Of a stretch of DNA of 64,000 nucleotides, positions 22,913 to 33,430 are shown piece by piece (the first letter of the stretch is position 1; every line of letters starts with the position of its first letter). This stretch comes from Daphnia pulex (lineage: Eukaryota > Arthropoda > Branchiopoda > Diplostraca > Daphniidae). Location of the stretch: positions 9,957,482-10,021,481 of the forward strand of contig NC_060028.1 in assembly GCF_021134715.1 (NCBI RefSeq), given 5' to 3'. The notes under the pieces are model-generated. The model was not told where the DNA came from. It worked only from the letters and a program-made list of their open reading frames with translations, and made no database searches. The position numbers were made by a program, and so were the translations under genes.

Positions 22913-23684
22913 ATGGACCAGTCGGAAAATAAAGAAACTTGGGATATCAAATCTCACGAAACTAAACCAAAATTCGAACAATCAACGTCATTACATGAAA
23001 GTTATCACCTAAAACTGTGGATTGGTACCATCAAAAGTCTAAAACAAAATCATTCCGATACGAAAACGGCGATATTCGGAAAAAAAGTCATCGCCTATGT
23101 TGACATTTTAGGAACTGTCATTGATAAGTTATCTTACGAAAAAGCTGATATTTATGTTTGTATGTAACCAATCTTTTTATATGGTTTTTAAAATTTGTGT
23201 AACCAAGATTTCATTTTTTTTAGTGGATGATGGTTCTGGTGTCATATCCTGTCATTCTGGAAAAAAGTCGGCTGAACTTGATAACATTGAAGAACTAAGA
23301 CTATCTCTTAAAAATGATTCATCTATTATGGTAAATACAAGAATATTAATGCTAAACATTGACCTCTTGAAATTTAGAATTTTCCTGTTTGCACAGCTAA
23401 TTTCTAATCAAGAAGATGAAGGTTTAGAAACTTTACTTACTTTACTGGAGAAAGAAAAAGGTGACTACACTATAGGCGATACTTTGCATGTTCAAGGAAA
23501 ATTGAGTTTTTATAAAGAAGAGTGGAAAATATTTGGCAATACTATTCGTAAGTATTTCATACAAATCTTCTGAACTCCTAATGTTTGATTACAAATTATC
23601 TTAGGTGCTGTTGAGTTTGAAGAAGAAAATCATAGATGTCTTGAACTAGATTACTTGTATAAAAATATATACAAAACAAAATGA
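22913..23684 (+). CDS. STN1: STN1-like OB-fold protein (CST complex), short form
   Basis: STN1 is the middle subunit of the CST complex, which binds single-stranded DNA with CTC1 and TEN1 and helps polymerase alpha fill in telomeric and stalled ends. Exons: 22913-23159, 23224-23330, 23397-23547 and 23605-23684, giving 194 residues. The OB fold is recognisable: FGKKVIAYVDILGTVI, then DDGSGVISCHSGKK, then YTIGDTLHVQGKLSFYKEEW and finally LELDYLYKNIYKTK. Human STN1 is 368 residues and has two C-terminal winged-helix domains; this protein stops right after the OB fold. The stop TGA (23682-23684) overlaps the ATG (23681-23683) of the next gene within one uninterrupted exon. The fold assignment is good; orthology is likely but not proven. 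Confidence 0.8.
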
Positions 23685-24959
23685 GTTCTGAAGCTGAATC
23701 GAAGAATACTGTACAAAATATTCGAGATGAGAATCGTCAAGAGTTCAATAGATTACGGAAAGAAAAACGTTACAAGGTAACAACAGTCCAACGAAGTGGC
23801 CTCGAACAATTGCAGCCACGTACCTATTCACCTGTAAATCTCCATTCTATGGCTGCTAATTTGAGAAAGAGGAAGGGTGTCAACAGAGAATTTCTCGCCG
23901 ATCTGAGTCAAGCATTAGCAGAGTGCGAACAAAATGCAATTATTTTCTGTGGCATTGATGGTTCTATTCCAAGCTTATGCACATTTTTAACAGGTATAGA
24001 AATTTTTTGTTTTTGTTTGTTCATATCCAGTTCATATTTAAGAATGTTATTTCAATAGGTGGTGATTCGACTTTACAATTAGAAGCGGCTTATTGCGTTG
24101 CTAACGCTGCAGTGTGGGAGGATGAAACTAAAATTGTTAGTCAGGTTGCTTCCGTAACTGGCGCTTACTTGATAACTTTGCTGGGAAGTGGAAATTCTTC
24201 TTTACAAGAAGCTTGTTGTTGGGGTATTTTCTTTGATTCCCGTTGAAGTTAATTATGCATTCCACTTATTTTAAATTTGCCTCATTCAGCCCTGGGAAAT
24301 ATGCTACCACAGGGCAAGATTATTTTATCTGCCCAAGGTTTTTTGGATAAGGTGTTGACCTTATTCGATTCTCCTTTTGGAAATGTTCAGACTTCTGCAG
24401 TTCAGTGCCTTATCCAATACGTTTCAACAAGCACCCCAGCGTAAGTTCAATACGTAACACGATTTTACTAATGTTCATGCAATTATTTTTATTTAGGGAG
24501 GCTGATTTGACGAAAATTGCAGCTCACGTCGATAAATTGTTAAATTCTAAGGAATTAGATGTCTGTTCATTATGCTGGCTGAATTATTTACTCTCTTTCT
24601 TCTCTTGTTGTGATGCGAATATCTTAGTTAACGGAGTCGTTTTTTGGTCATTATGTCAACTTCGTAAGCAGTTATCTGAAGAAAAAAAAGTTTCTGTTTT
24701 AGTGCCTTTGGTTCGATTTTTCGGTAATGTATGTGCTTCTAGTGATGATCATATAATCGCTTTACTGAAGGAAAGCGATTTTATCACGATAATTATGCTA
24801 CTTTTGAATTTTTCATACGAACCCATTTGCAAGGAAACCTTGTTACTCGTTGCCAATATCGTTAACAATCCTAGTACCATTATCGCATCAGTCGTAGCAA
24901 ACGTAAAATTTAAAGAATCACTGGAAAATTTTGTTGGAAATGTTTCTGCACTTTTCTGA
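23681..24959 (+). CDS. TMCO6/importin-alpha-like armadillo-repeat protein
   Basis: Exons: 23681-23993, 24059-24223, 24290-24440 and 24497-24959, giving 363 residues. The N-terminus is basic and resembles an importin-beta-binding region (RQEFNRLRKEKRYKVTTVQR). Armadillo repeats follow: GDSTLQLEAAYCVANAAVWE, then SSLQEACCWALGNMLPQ, then SPFGNVQTSAVQCLIQYVS. The overall plan (basic N-terminus plus degenerate ARM repeats with hydrophobic helices) matches vertebrate TMCO6 better than classical importin-alpha. The first exon begins inside the STN1 coding exon and the ATG overlaps the STN1 stop in the -1 frame, so both proteins may come from one mRNA. The family call is moderate; the coding call is strong. 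Confidence 0.75.
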
Positions 24960-25678
24960 GTTTTTCTTACTATCTTAATACACATCATTTAAAAAAATTC
25001 CCGCCTTTCAGCTAACAATCGATTTAGAGCACCCCGATTAAATTGGGGTTTAAATCATATTCCCAGCCATCCCTACGTTCAAAACCGACTGGTGTTCTCA
25101 ACGGTTTTCGTAGATCACAATCACACGCCACAAGCCCACAAGGTTTGAAAATTTGCTCTTTTTGTAATTACATTTCTTCAATTAAAGCAATAGATATTGT
25201 TAAGTGTAGACTAATTATTATTAGATTTAGAGAATCTAAAAACAAATTTCGTGCTGCCCTCTACTATTTCCAAAAAAAGTGGACAGCAAGAGGCAAGACG
25301 ACGCGATGTGTATCACTCGATTTTTTTAGAAAATGGAGGGCTAATTACGGCGCGTTTTTAATTTTTCATTGAACATTTTGTAAGGTATTGATCAATTTTG
25401 TAACAGTGATTCAAAGCAGCATCTTTGTTTTGTTACTAGTTTATACATTATATCAGAATATAACTTTAGCTAGATGTTCATTTATTTGGAAAGCATCATT
25501 TGAAATGAGACTGTCAAGAGGCTAGGGTGACAGACGTTACTCATGGGTGTATATTTAACGATTCTGTTTATTTGAATTTTTTAGATTCGGGTGAATCTAC
25601 AAAGTAATTAGTCTTCCGAGATCTAGTCTGCCTCTAATGGTCTCAGTTGAACATCCTAGTTTCATCAAGTAGCTCATT
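24960..25678. other. Spacer between the TMCO6-like gene and KMT5A
   Basis: AT-rich 3'UTR and promoter sequence. It contains a CTCF-like 15-mer at 25253-25267. An open frame at 25043-25372 has no family resemblance and is not called. Confidence 0.55.
25253..25267 (-). promoter_or_regulatory. CTCF-like motif
   Basis: The minus strand reads ATAGTAGAGGGCAGC, matching 13 of 15 positions of CCASYAGRKGGCRSY. It lies between two genes in the same orientation. Binding is inferred. Confidence 0.4.
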
Positions 25679-27161
25679 ATGGTGAAGCGAGGTACTGAAA
25701 AAATTATAACTTAACATTTAAGTCTGTTTTGTAGTTAATTCAATTTATACACCAATAGGTTCAACCACAGCCAAGCGAGGAAGGAAGCCAGCTGCCTCAC
25801 TCGAAAGCAGTAGCAATCCTACAAATGAAGTAGTTGCTGTTACTCAGCAACAAGCAGTTACCCCAAAAGAAGCTGTAACAAATAAAACAAAAAGCTCTTT
25901 TAGAGGAAAACTTTCACATACCAGCCCAATACTGGATTCAAGCTCACGAGAAACGAAGATCACAGTTTATTTTTCTGCACTCACATCTGAAGAAGCATCA
26001 AAAGTTGAACATGAAAAGATTGATCAAGAAGTTGGTCAGGTTGCAAAGTCTTTGGCACTACAACGTGTCTTTGGCAAATCCCAAAGTAAGTTAATTTATT
26101 AGTGAAACAGTTCAGTTCTCTAGTTTTATGATGAACAAGTTTTGAAATGATCTGATATTAGATTTTTAATCTATTGATCAGAAAAGATCAGTTTAATCTT
26201 CTCTCTGATCCATCTCCTACCTACTCTTATTATTATTCCTTGGTAATGTTTTACAAGTATTCTATGATTTTCTTTTAATTTCTCAGGTCCAGAAAAAGCA
26301 GAGGTCACTCCCCATAAAATACTTTTGGAAGAAGAGCCCCAGCAGCTGATTACTGAGACACAGGAAGTTTCTGAAAAAATTATTAAAGAAGAAATTATAG
26401 TTGACAAGTCAGTGAAAGAACCTAAAGTCAAAGCTATGAAAGCAAAGCGTAAACTGAACGTAAATCAAAGCCTCAATCAAGACTCATCTCAAAATCACAA
26501 GCTCACGGAATACTTTGCTGTCCGTCGTAGCGTCCGCAAACCTAAGACAGCTATTTTAGAGGAAAAACAAAGGAACCTCGAGGAATCCGTATTGTCTGGG
26601 AAAGAAGACGGGTTACAAGTAGTTCCCTAAATCCTTATGTTATTCTCTTCTCGTTTGATAACCGAAGTTTTATTATATCTTTAGGTCCACAATTTTCCAG
26701 GCAAAGGGCGTGGAATAGTTGCGACTCAGTTGTTTAGAAGAGGCGAATTCGTAGTTGAGTATTCCGGGGATCTCATTGATATGGCTGAAGCTCGTGAAAG
26801 AGAGAAATTGTATGCAGCAGACCAAAATACTGGATGCTATATGTACTATTTTCAGCATAAAAATCAGTCATACTGGTATGTGGATTTGCTGTTAATTGTG
26901 AGATGTTGTGTGTGAAACTTTCATTGATTTTACTATGAATCTTACAGTGTCGATGCCACTTTGGAATCTCAACGTCTCGGTCGTCTCGTTAATCACAGTC
27001 GACAGTCCGGCAATTTAATGCCAAAAGTTATTGAGATCAAAGATAGGCCGCATTTACTTCTTGTTGCCCGCTCCGATATACTACCAGGGGAAGAACTACT
27101 TTACGACTACGGAGACCGCAGCCGAGTTTCTCTGAAATACCACCCATGGCTGGCATCTTAA
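25679..27161 (+). CDS. KMT5A: Histone H4 lysine-20 monomethyltransferase KMT5A (SET8/PR-Set7)
   Basis: This nuclear enzyme places H4K20me1 and is cell-cycle regulated, acting in S phase, chromosome compaction and DNA-damage control. Exons: 25679-25691, 25759-26085, 26287-26618, 26685-26875 and 26948-27161, giving 358 residues, about the usual length. The first 224 residues are basic and disordered with an AT-hook-like KRGRKPAA. The SET domain fills about residues 224-358: GKGRGIVATQLF, GEFVVEYSGDLIDM, SYCVDAT, GRLVNHS (cofactor-binding NHS) and LLYDYGDRS. There is no post-SET cysteine cluster, as expected for this family. The tiny first exon (MVKR plus one base) is supported by a phase-correct splice. 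Identity is secure. Confidence 0.93.
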
Positions 27162-28496
27162 ATTCCAACCTAGTGTAGTTTTTCAGTAATTCAAGTTCCC
27201 ACCAATTCTCAAAGGACTCCACAATTTTTTGGTTTCTCAAGTCCTGGTATTAGATTAAAAAGGGGAACTTCCTTACACACTTTGTACAAAAAAAATCATT
27301 GCCTTTTTTTCGCTCTCAATAGCGTTACTACAGTGTACTTTGCTATAATTTGACCATAATGTAAAACCGATTTCTTGTGTTCACTTTCAAGTAAGCAAAT
27401 TTACGTTACAGGATTTGAAGTTAACGTGATTTAAGCGTCTGCCAGGTACATGCTAAATGGTGAGATTTTGTAACCGAAAGCTAATTCCCACTGCCAAATG
27501 AATTCATACATAATAGGTTAACATTTTTCACCATTCATTTTTCTTTCTTGCAATTCTTTTATTTTAATGTACAGTAATATTTGCCCAATTTTGATTTTAA
27601 ATAATTCAATGAATACAGTTAAAATGTGTGTAGTGAATAAAATGTGGTAGAAAATAAAAAAACTGCGGTTTAACAAGGTCATTCATTTGAAAAAAGTTCC
27701 GGTGACAACCTTTCATAGTTAATAGAAAATCGCGAGTAACCTTCAAAGATTTATCGCAAAACGTGAAATTAAATTATTTTCTGTTACTATGACTTCAAAC
27801 AGAGATACAAATCTTAATTGTAAAATATTATTACATTTCATTTCATGAAAGTTGAATTGCAGAATTGGCAATTTTTAGTTTTTGACACAATTCGACATGA
27901 ATATAATGATTTGGCATCTACGTCACAGAAATGCTTTGCTTGCTATAGATGGCGCAACTGAAACTTCATAGTGTGTTGTTGTAATCTGTACACTACCCTT
28001 TGTGCGTTCTTTCTCGTCTAGTTGTAAATTTACGCGTTTGTACCAAATTCAGTAAGTTTTTTTCTTTATTGGGATATTTTTAAGAACATATTCTAACGAG
28101 AAATCCTCGTTTCGGCAGTCTCAGATTACGAAATATTGTCGAACATTGAGGATCCCTCAAGGGAAGAAAGTGGGTTTTCAGGCAGACTGCTGCATGTTGA
28201 AAACTCGGCAATGTGCGTGGCATAGCAATTTTAGTGCCAGTTGTAAAGTCTGTTCCGATTAAGCTTTTCCCACTTTAAATTAAAATAAGTAATAATTATT
28301 CTACTAGATGGTTAGTCAATTCAAGTGATAAATTTTTTATTTTGCAGGTTTAACCTAAATAGTCCAACTGCAAACTGTGAAGCCTACTGTTCAATATTGT
28401 TGCAAAACCCAACTGGTCTCTGATTCACTATTCATTTTGTATTGTTATCATTCTTTTAGCTTATTGTCTTGCAAGCTTTTTGTATCCTTAATTACC
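27162..28496. other. KMT5A 3'UTR and 4E-T promoter with a 5'UTR intron
   Basis: AATAAA occurs at 27636-27641 for KMT5A. A likely 4E-T 5'UTR exon ends at 28051 before a consensus GTAAGT, and a second 5'UTR exon starts at 28348 after tttgcag. A TAGATGGCGC motif at 27946-27955 sits just upstream of the presumed start site. No coding exon is supported. Confidence 0.55.
27946..27955 (+). promoter_or_regulatory. TAGATGGCGC promoter-proximal element (CTCF-like core)
   Basis: This decamer carries the AGRKGGCRS core of the CTCF consensus, but its flanks match poorly. It is promoter-proximal to 4E-T. Confidence 0.3.
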
Positions 28497-31400
28497 ATGG
28501 AAGACATTATCATGGAAAGTGTTGAAAATCTTAATGGCAATGTCAGCCAAAAGATTATGTCTTGTAAAGGTGGCCATGATGAAAACCAACAAGTACCATC
28601 CAAAACCCTTCCAAAACTCTTTTATTCAAGAGACTTGTTGATCAAGCTTAAAAACCATCCTAGCTCCAAAGAGAAGCCAGCAATATTTGATGATCTGGAC
28701 CGTGTAAAGAATGGAATGTGGGATCCAGAGCATTGGCATAGTCGAACTGCCAAAGAGCCCAAAAGGTCCAATTCGGGTACTGTTGTGGGAGCTGGTAACA
28801 AGGAAGACCAACAAGAAAAGGTAAATTTTAATTTTTACAATGCATGGTTATAGTAAATAATCTAAAATAGTTATAGCTTGCAAATAAGTTGTCATTCTTG
28901 CTCCTCATTTCACTTTTAAATTTATTTCTCTGTTTAGAAACGAGGTAAAGAAGAAGGGGACGAATTTTGTTTCACTCCGCAGCGTCGAAGCTTTGTCAGT
29001 GGATGTCATGTAGTTCGTCGACAAGATGCTGAACCGGCTGTACCGCCTGTTGTGACCGAAAGGTATTGACGTTTTACTGTTTAGTTCCAAGTCAAATCAC
29101 AAATTATTTTATATTATAGTGTTCGTGAATCAACTTTGCCTGCACGTCGAGTGGGAAGTGGACGTTTGACGGGACGAGATGTAGAACCTGCTCCTGTCCC
29201 CGCTAAAGAACCCCGCGACCGACGTGAGCCTCTTCGAGCTCCTGCTCCGCAAAGAGAACGAACTTTTGATAGAGAACCTCAGCGAAATGAGCGTGGAAAC
29301 GAGAGGAATGATCGACACGATCGGAATGAGAGAAATGAAAGAAGTGAAAGGAACGGACGGACATTTCAACCAAGCAGAGCTGATCCGCGTGATAAAGATC
29401 CAGCAGAGAAGGACCGCCGCAATTTCGATCGCTCCGGCTACGATCGTGACTATAGCGGTCGTGGTGACCGTGGTGATCGATACAACGTGTGTTCATTTTT
29501 ACAGGTTCAATCATTTTCGATTCTAATTTAATTTTTTTCATTTAGTCTCGTCGTAAAAATGAAGATGACACTCCCGAATGGTTTTTCGGTGGGCCATCAT
29601 CTCAACATGATACAATCGAGTTACGCGGTTTCGACGAGGAAAAAGACAGAAAACAAAATTCTAAAGCTCCGATTAGAAAGGAAAGCAACAAAGAACGACA
29701 ACAATCCAGTGGAGCGAAGAAATCGGAGGAACCGTCAACTAGTTCCTCTCGTCCTGGTAGTGGGCTGTCAGGGAAGGTTGTTAAAGAAGATCAACCTCCG
29801 AAAACCGAAGCTCCCAAGTATAGTTTAATATAATTATGACACATTTAAGCAAGCTAAATACCATTATTTATACAGAAGGAAGAGTCCAGTTAACCAGGAG
29901 AAAATGGATTTTAACATAGAAGATTTCTTGAAAATGGACGGTGACCTCAATGGGCTCGGTTTAGGACCTACTGAAAGCGAGGAAACGTCACGGGGATCTA
30001 AGGCAAGTCGCTGGTTTGGCAAAACTTCTGATGTACCAGAGGCTAGTAAGCCTCCGGCAACGGAAAATGTCAAACCAGATCACTCTACCAACCAAGACGC
30101 TGCACGTTCTCTACTAGAGATGTTGCAGAAAGGAAGTCAACAGCAACAATCGGTTGAGCATAAAAAGATTGTCACGGCGGAAGAATTGGAACGTAGTAGT
30201 GGTAAGCTAAGGGATTATTCTTTATCTGAATGGTGTGTTAATTGTTTATGCGCTTTTTTAGGAAAATATTCCAACAACGAACGAAGCTCTGATGATGGTA
30301 TGACGGTTTTCAACAAACTGCTTGCGCAGGTACAGGAATCTACGACTAAACCACATTCCGTAATGAATAGTGCCCCAACTGAGCAAGATATCCTTGCCAA
30401 TTTACTTGGAAAACAAATGAAGATTGAAGCACAACCTCCTCAACCTGGTATATTTCAAAATGTTTTAATGTCTGCGTACCGCTCAAACCGTATTGTACAT
30501 TTTTTAGTTCAACATCACGCTCAACAAACTCATCAAGATGCATTGGCAAAGTTTTTGCAACAACAGCAAAGCAACCAAATGCATCATCCCAATACACAGC
30601 AGCACAATACACATCAAATGTTGCAACAACCGCAGATTAACCATCTCCATCAACAACAGCAGCAATCACATCTTTTTTCGATGCACGGTGAACAACCGCA
30701 TTCCGACGTTCATTCTTTGATGCGCGATTTGGCTAACGGACATCCACAGGTTTTAATGTAAACCCTAATAAGTTTGAATAGTGGTGTAACTTTATTTTTT
30801 CTCACTCTAGACATTGAATCAATTGCATATGATGACAATGCAAAAGCAACATCAGCAGCAACAACAGCAATTGCAACAACAACAGCAGCAGCAACTACAA
30901 CAATATCAGCAGCAGCAACATCATCAGCAGCAGCAGCATCAGCAGCAACAACAACAACGCCAAGCTTTTGTTGGTAGTCCTCAACAATCAGTAGCGAAGC
31001 AGTCAGCTTCTTCTTCCAGCCCGCTGTCGTTTACTCCCACAGCTGTGATGCGTAAAATGGGTGCCGAAAAAGACAAAGCTAAAGCAGCGTCCTTGGTGAG
31101 AATTTAGTGGTGCAGTTTGTGACTGAGTCGTTAATCAATTTATTTTACTTGTTGGGATTTTTTTTTTAACTTTATTATCTTTTACTAGGATAAGGGCGAC
31201 GGAGCAGAAACTGGAATGGGAACAACTTCATCCCCTCCGGCTAGCCAAAGCTCGGCGACTTCAAACCGCCTTACCGGAAGAACAGCTAGCCAAGTACAAG
31301 GTGCTTCTCGTGTAAGCAACCAAATGAGAATGAATGATGTGGTGAGTGAAACTTACAGTAAGCAAGTTATCTATGTGTCCTTTTAACCCACTTGTGTTTA

Positions 31401-32339
31401 AATCCCTTCAGCCTGTTGTTCAACAGCAGCAACAGCTTTTAACTGGACGTCCATTAGTGAAAGGACAAGAAAGCATGCTTCCATTCCAGCAACAACAACA
31501 ACAGTCACAACAAGCCGGTAATAGGCCATTCGGACTTGCATCCGCATCGAATGCAGCCATCACTGGTGTGGCTGTCAAGATGCTGGAACAGCAACAGCAG
31601 CATCAACTTTTGGCAGCGGCTGTAGCAGCTTCTGCTAATCAAACTCAACAACAGCTCAAACAACAAATCTTACAACAGCAGCAGCAACAACAACAGCGAA
31701 CGTCACCACTCCAACAATCTCTTTTGGCATTTGCAGCCGGTGGACTTCAATCCAACATGGCATTGCAGAATCGTGGCATTCCTACAAATGTTCCAGTCGG
31801 TAATCGAACTCATTTTCGTCCAATTCATCCACAACCGATGATTCCTCCCATATCAGGTATGTTCATTTTGTTTTGAAATTGATGGTTTGATCGGATGGAA
31901 TGGTTTTTTAACATTTGTTACATTGTTCAGGATACTCTCCGTATATGGGTAATCAAGCAAGCCTTCAAACCGGTCAGAGTCGCTTGCCCACCAACGTAGG
32001 TTCATCATCGAACCAGTTTTACGGAATCTCCCCCGCTTCCAATATTAGAGGTAAGCTCAAATTACATTTTTAATTCTGTATATACTTTATTTCAAGACCG
32101 TTTGGGTAGGTCAAGCGCAAAGTCTAAATGCGTTAGCTGCGCTTCAGCAACAAGCATTTAGTGGAAACCGGAGCCCCAACATGTTGCAAGGAGGTAATTC
32201 ATTATCTCGTTGGTTCCCACCCGAAATCTTTTCCCAAACTGGTTCTGGACAAATGCCAACGCTGCCACCGATGCCGAGTCAAAAAATCCTTAGTCTAGAA
32301 GAATTGGAACGTTTGCACACTTCGCCCATGTCACATTAG
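28497..32339 (+). CDS. EIF4ENIF1: eIF4E transporter (4E-T/EIF4ENIF1)
   Basis: 4E-T binds eIF4E, carries it to the nucleus and P-bodies, and represses translation with DDX6, LSM14 and the decay machinery. Coding exons: 28497-28820, 28938-29062, 29120-29486, 29546-29817, 29876-30201, 30262-30447, 30508-30749, 30811-31095, 31189-31341, 31412-31856, 31931-32050 and 32110-32339, giving 1024 residues. The ATG has context ACCATGG. Visible elements in order are the eIF4E-binding motif YSRDLLIKL (Y-x4-L-hydrophobic), WDPEHWH, FTPQRRSFVSGCHV, RRVGSGRLTGRDVE, an Arg/Asp-rich tract, TPEWFFGGPSSQ with TIELRGFDEE, FNIEDFLKMD with SRWFGK, FTPTAVMRKM and a C-terminal LSRWFPPEIF...MPSQKILSLEELER. All align in order with vertebrate 4E-T. 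Poly-Gln tracts are arthropod-style expansions. Identity is secure. Confidence 0.95.
30837..30962 (+). repeat. CAG/CAA (poly-Gln) repeat within the 4E-T coding region
   Basis: A dense run of CAG and CAA codons, broken by His, Leu and Tyr codons. Further Gln runs occur near 31480-31520 and 31590-31700. Confidence 0.9.
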
Positions 32340-33360
32340 ACTCAACGGCAAGTTTTTAAAGATGTTAATCCTCCAGCTTCAAATTTGAAAATTGTTTGTT
32401 GTCGATCTATTTTGTATCGAACAACTTTGGGAAAGGGTGCGTTTCCGAGGTGAGGAAAGCTCAGGCTCTAAGACATACAAGGAGCATTATCACAAAACTT
32501 GCACGCGGAACCGAAACTGATAATAATTCAAATCGGGTGTTTGTACCTTTGAGCCTTGAAAATGTATTTACTAAATTAGAAAGTAATTTCTCTGAAAGTC
32601 GGGTTGTAGCCGCGTTGAGTTTAAAAAACACACAACAACAAAAAGCAACCTAGTTTTTCTTGTGATACGGAAGATTTTGATTTTTTTTTCTCTGTATTTC
32701 GGGTATTATATATATATTTTCTCTTAGAGTAAGCCTATTTCTTCGGTTTTTTTTTTTGGTCCTTATAAAACCTGCCAGTGGTAACACACGGCCAATCTCT
32801 CCCTCTCGGTTATTAAGAAGATGGTATTTTTGTGTTACATTGTATTTTTTTTTGCATCTTTTTCTTCGCAATTATCAGGATTCTCGTCTCTGTTTATTTT
32901 CCCATTTCAGTATCGATTGCAATTTCTAGATCGTCTGAAGCCCATATCAGAAAAAAAGAAATTCTCGGTTAATATGATATGAAAACAACTAACGGTGTCC
33001 AAAGGTGTTTTTCTAAACTTGTCCCAGTTGCTGAAAAAACATTGATTCAGAAGATACGTTATGCTCTTATTTTTTTTCTGTTCCTCTCCACTTCCTAGAT
33101 TTGAACAAGAAGAGCGCATCAAAATTTATGTTTATTTTCTTTCCCTTGAATGTGAGCGATGTTTGTGTGTGTAAAATTTGCGCGAGCTAGTTCAGTGCCC
33201 TGAGTCTTGTGTAAATATTATAATCTAAGCATCTGTGGAAAACATGGTCATGTTCACATTTTCTTTTCAGCATCTTAATTATTATAGTTCATTCTGATTA
33301 GAGTTTCGGGGTCAAGAATTTAAGAGGTTCATTCCTCGATATCGAAAAACGGTAAATATC

Positions 33361-33366
33361 AATAAA
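33361..33366 (+). terminator. Polyadenylation signal AATAAA of 4E-T
   Basis: Canonical hexamer about 1 kb past the 4E-T stop and 40 bases from the opposing minus-strand signal. Confidence 0.5.
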
Positions 33367-33400
33367 ATTGCAAACTAATGATAAACAAGGTCCTTTTTAT

Positions 33401-33406
33401 TTTATT
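33401..33406 (-). terminator. Polyadenylation signal AATAAA of the minus-strand gene
   Basis: Canonical hexamer on the minus strand, 25 bases past the stop codon of the gene at 33431-35471. Confidence 0.5.
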
Positions 33407-33430
33407 CAATTTGTGTCATAAATCAATTTT

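Larger units (their letters stand above)
32340..33430. other. 4E-T 3'UTR and convergent gene ends
   Basis: A long AT-rich 3'UTR ends with AATAAA at 33361-33366 on the plus strand. A minus-strand AATAAA lies at 33401-33406 for the convergent gene that stops at 33431. The two processing zones therefore overlap or nearly touch. No coding exon was seen. Confidence 0.6.

Noticed and set aside
23657-23670. TATA-like run as a separate promoter for the TMCO6-like gene
   Set aside because: It is only about 11-24 bases upstream of the ATG, so a start site 30 bases downstream would fall inside the coding region.
25043-25372. 109-codon open frame after the TMCO6-like gene
   Set aside because: It has no similarity, begins with a non-ATG-like context in 3'UTR sequence and overlaps the CTCF-like motif region.
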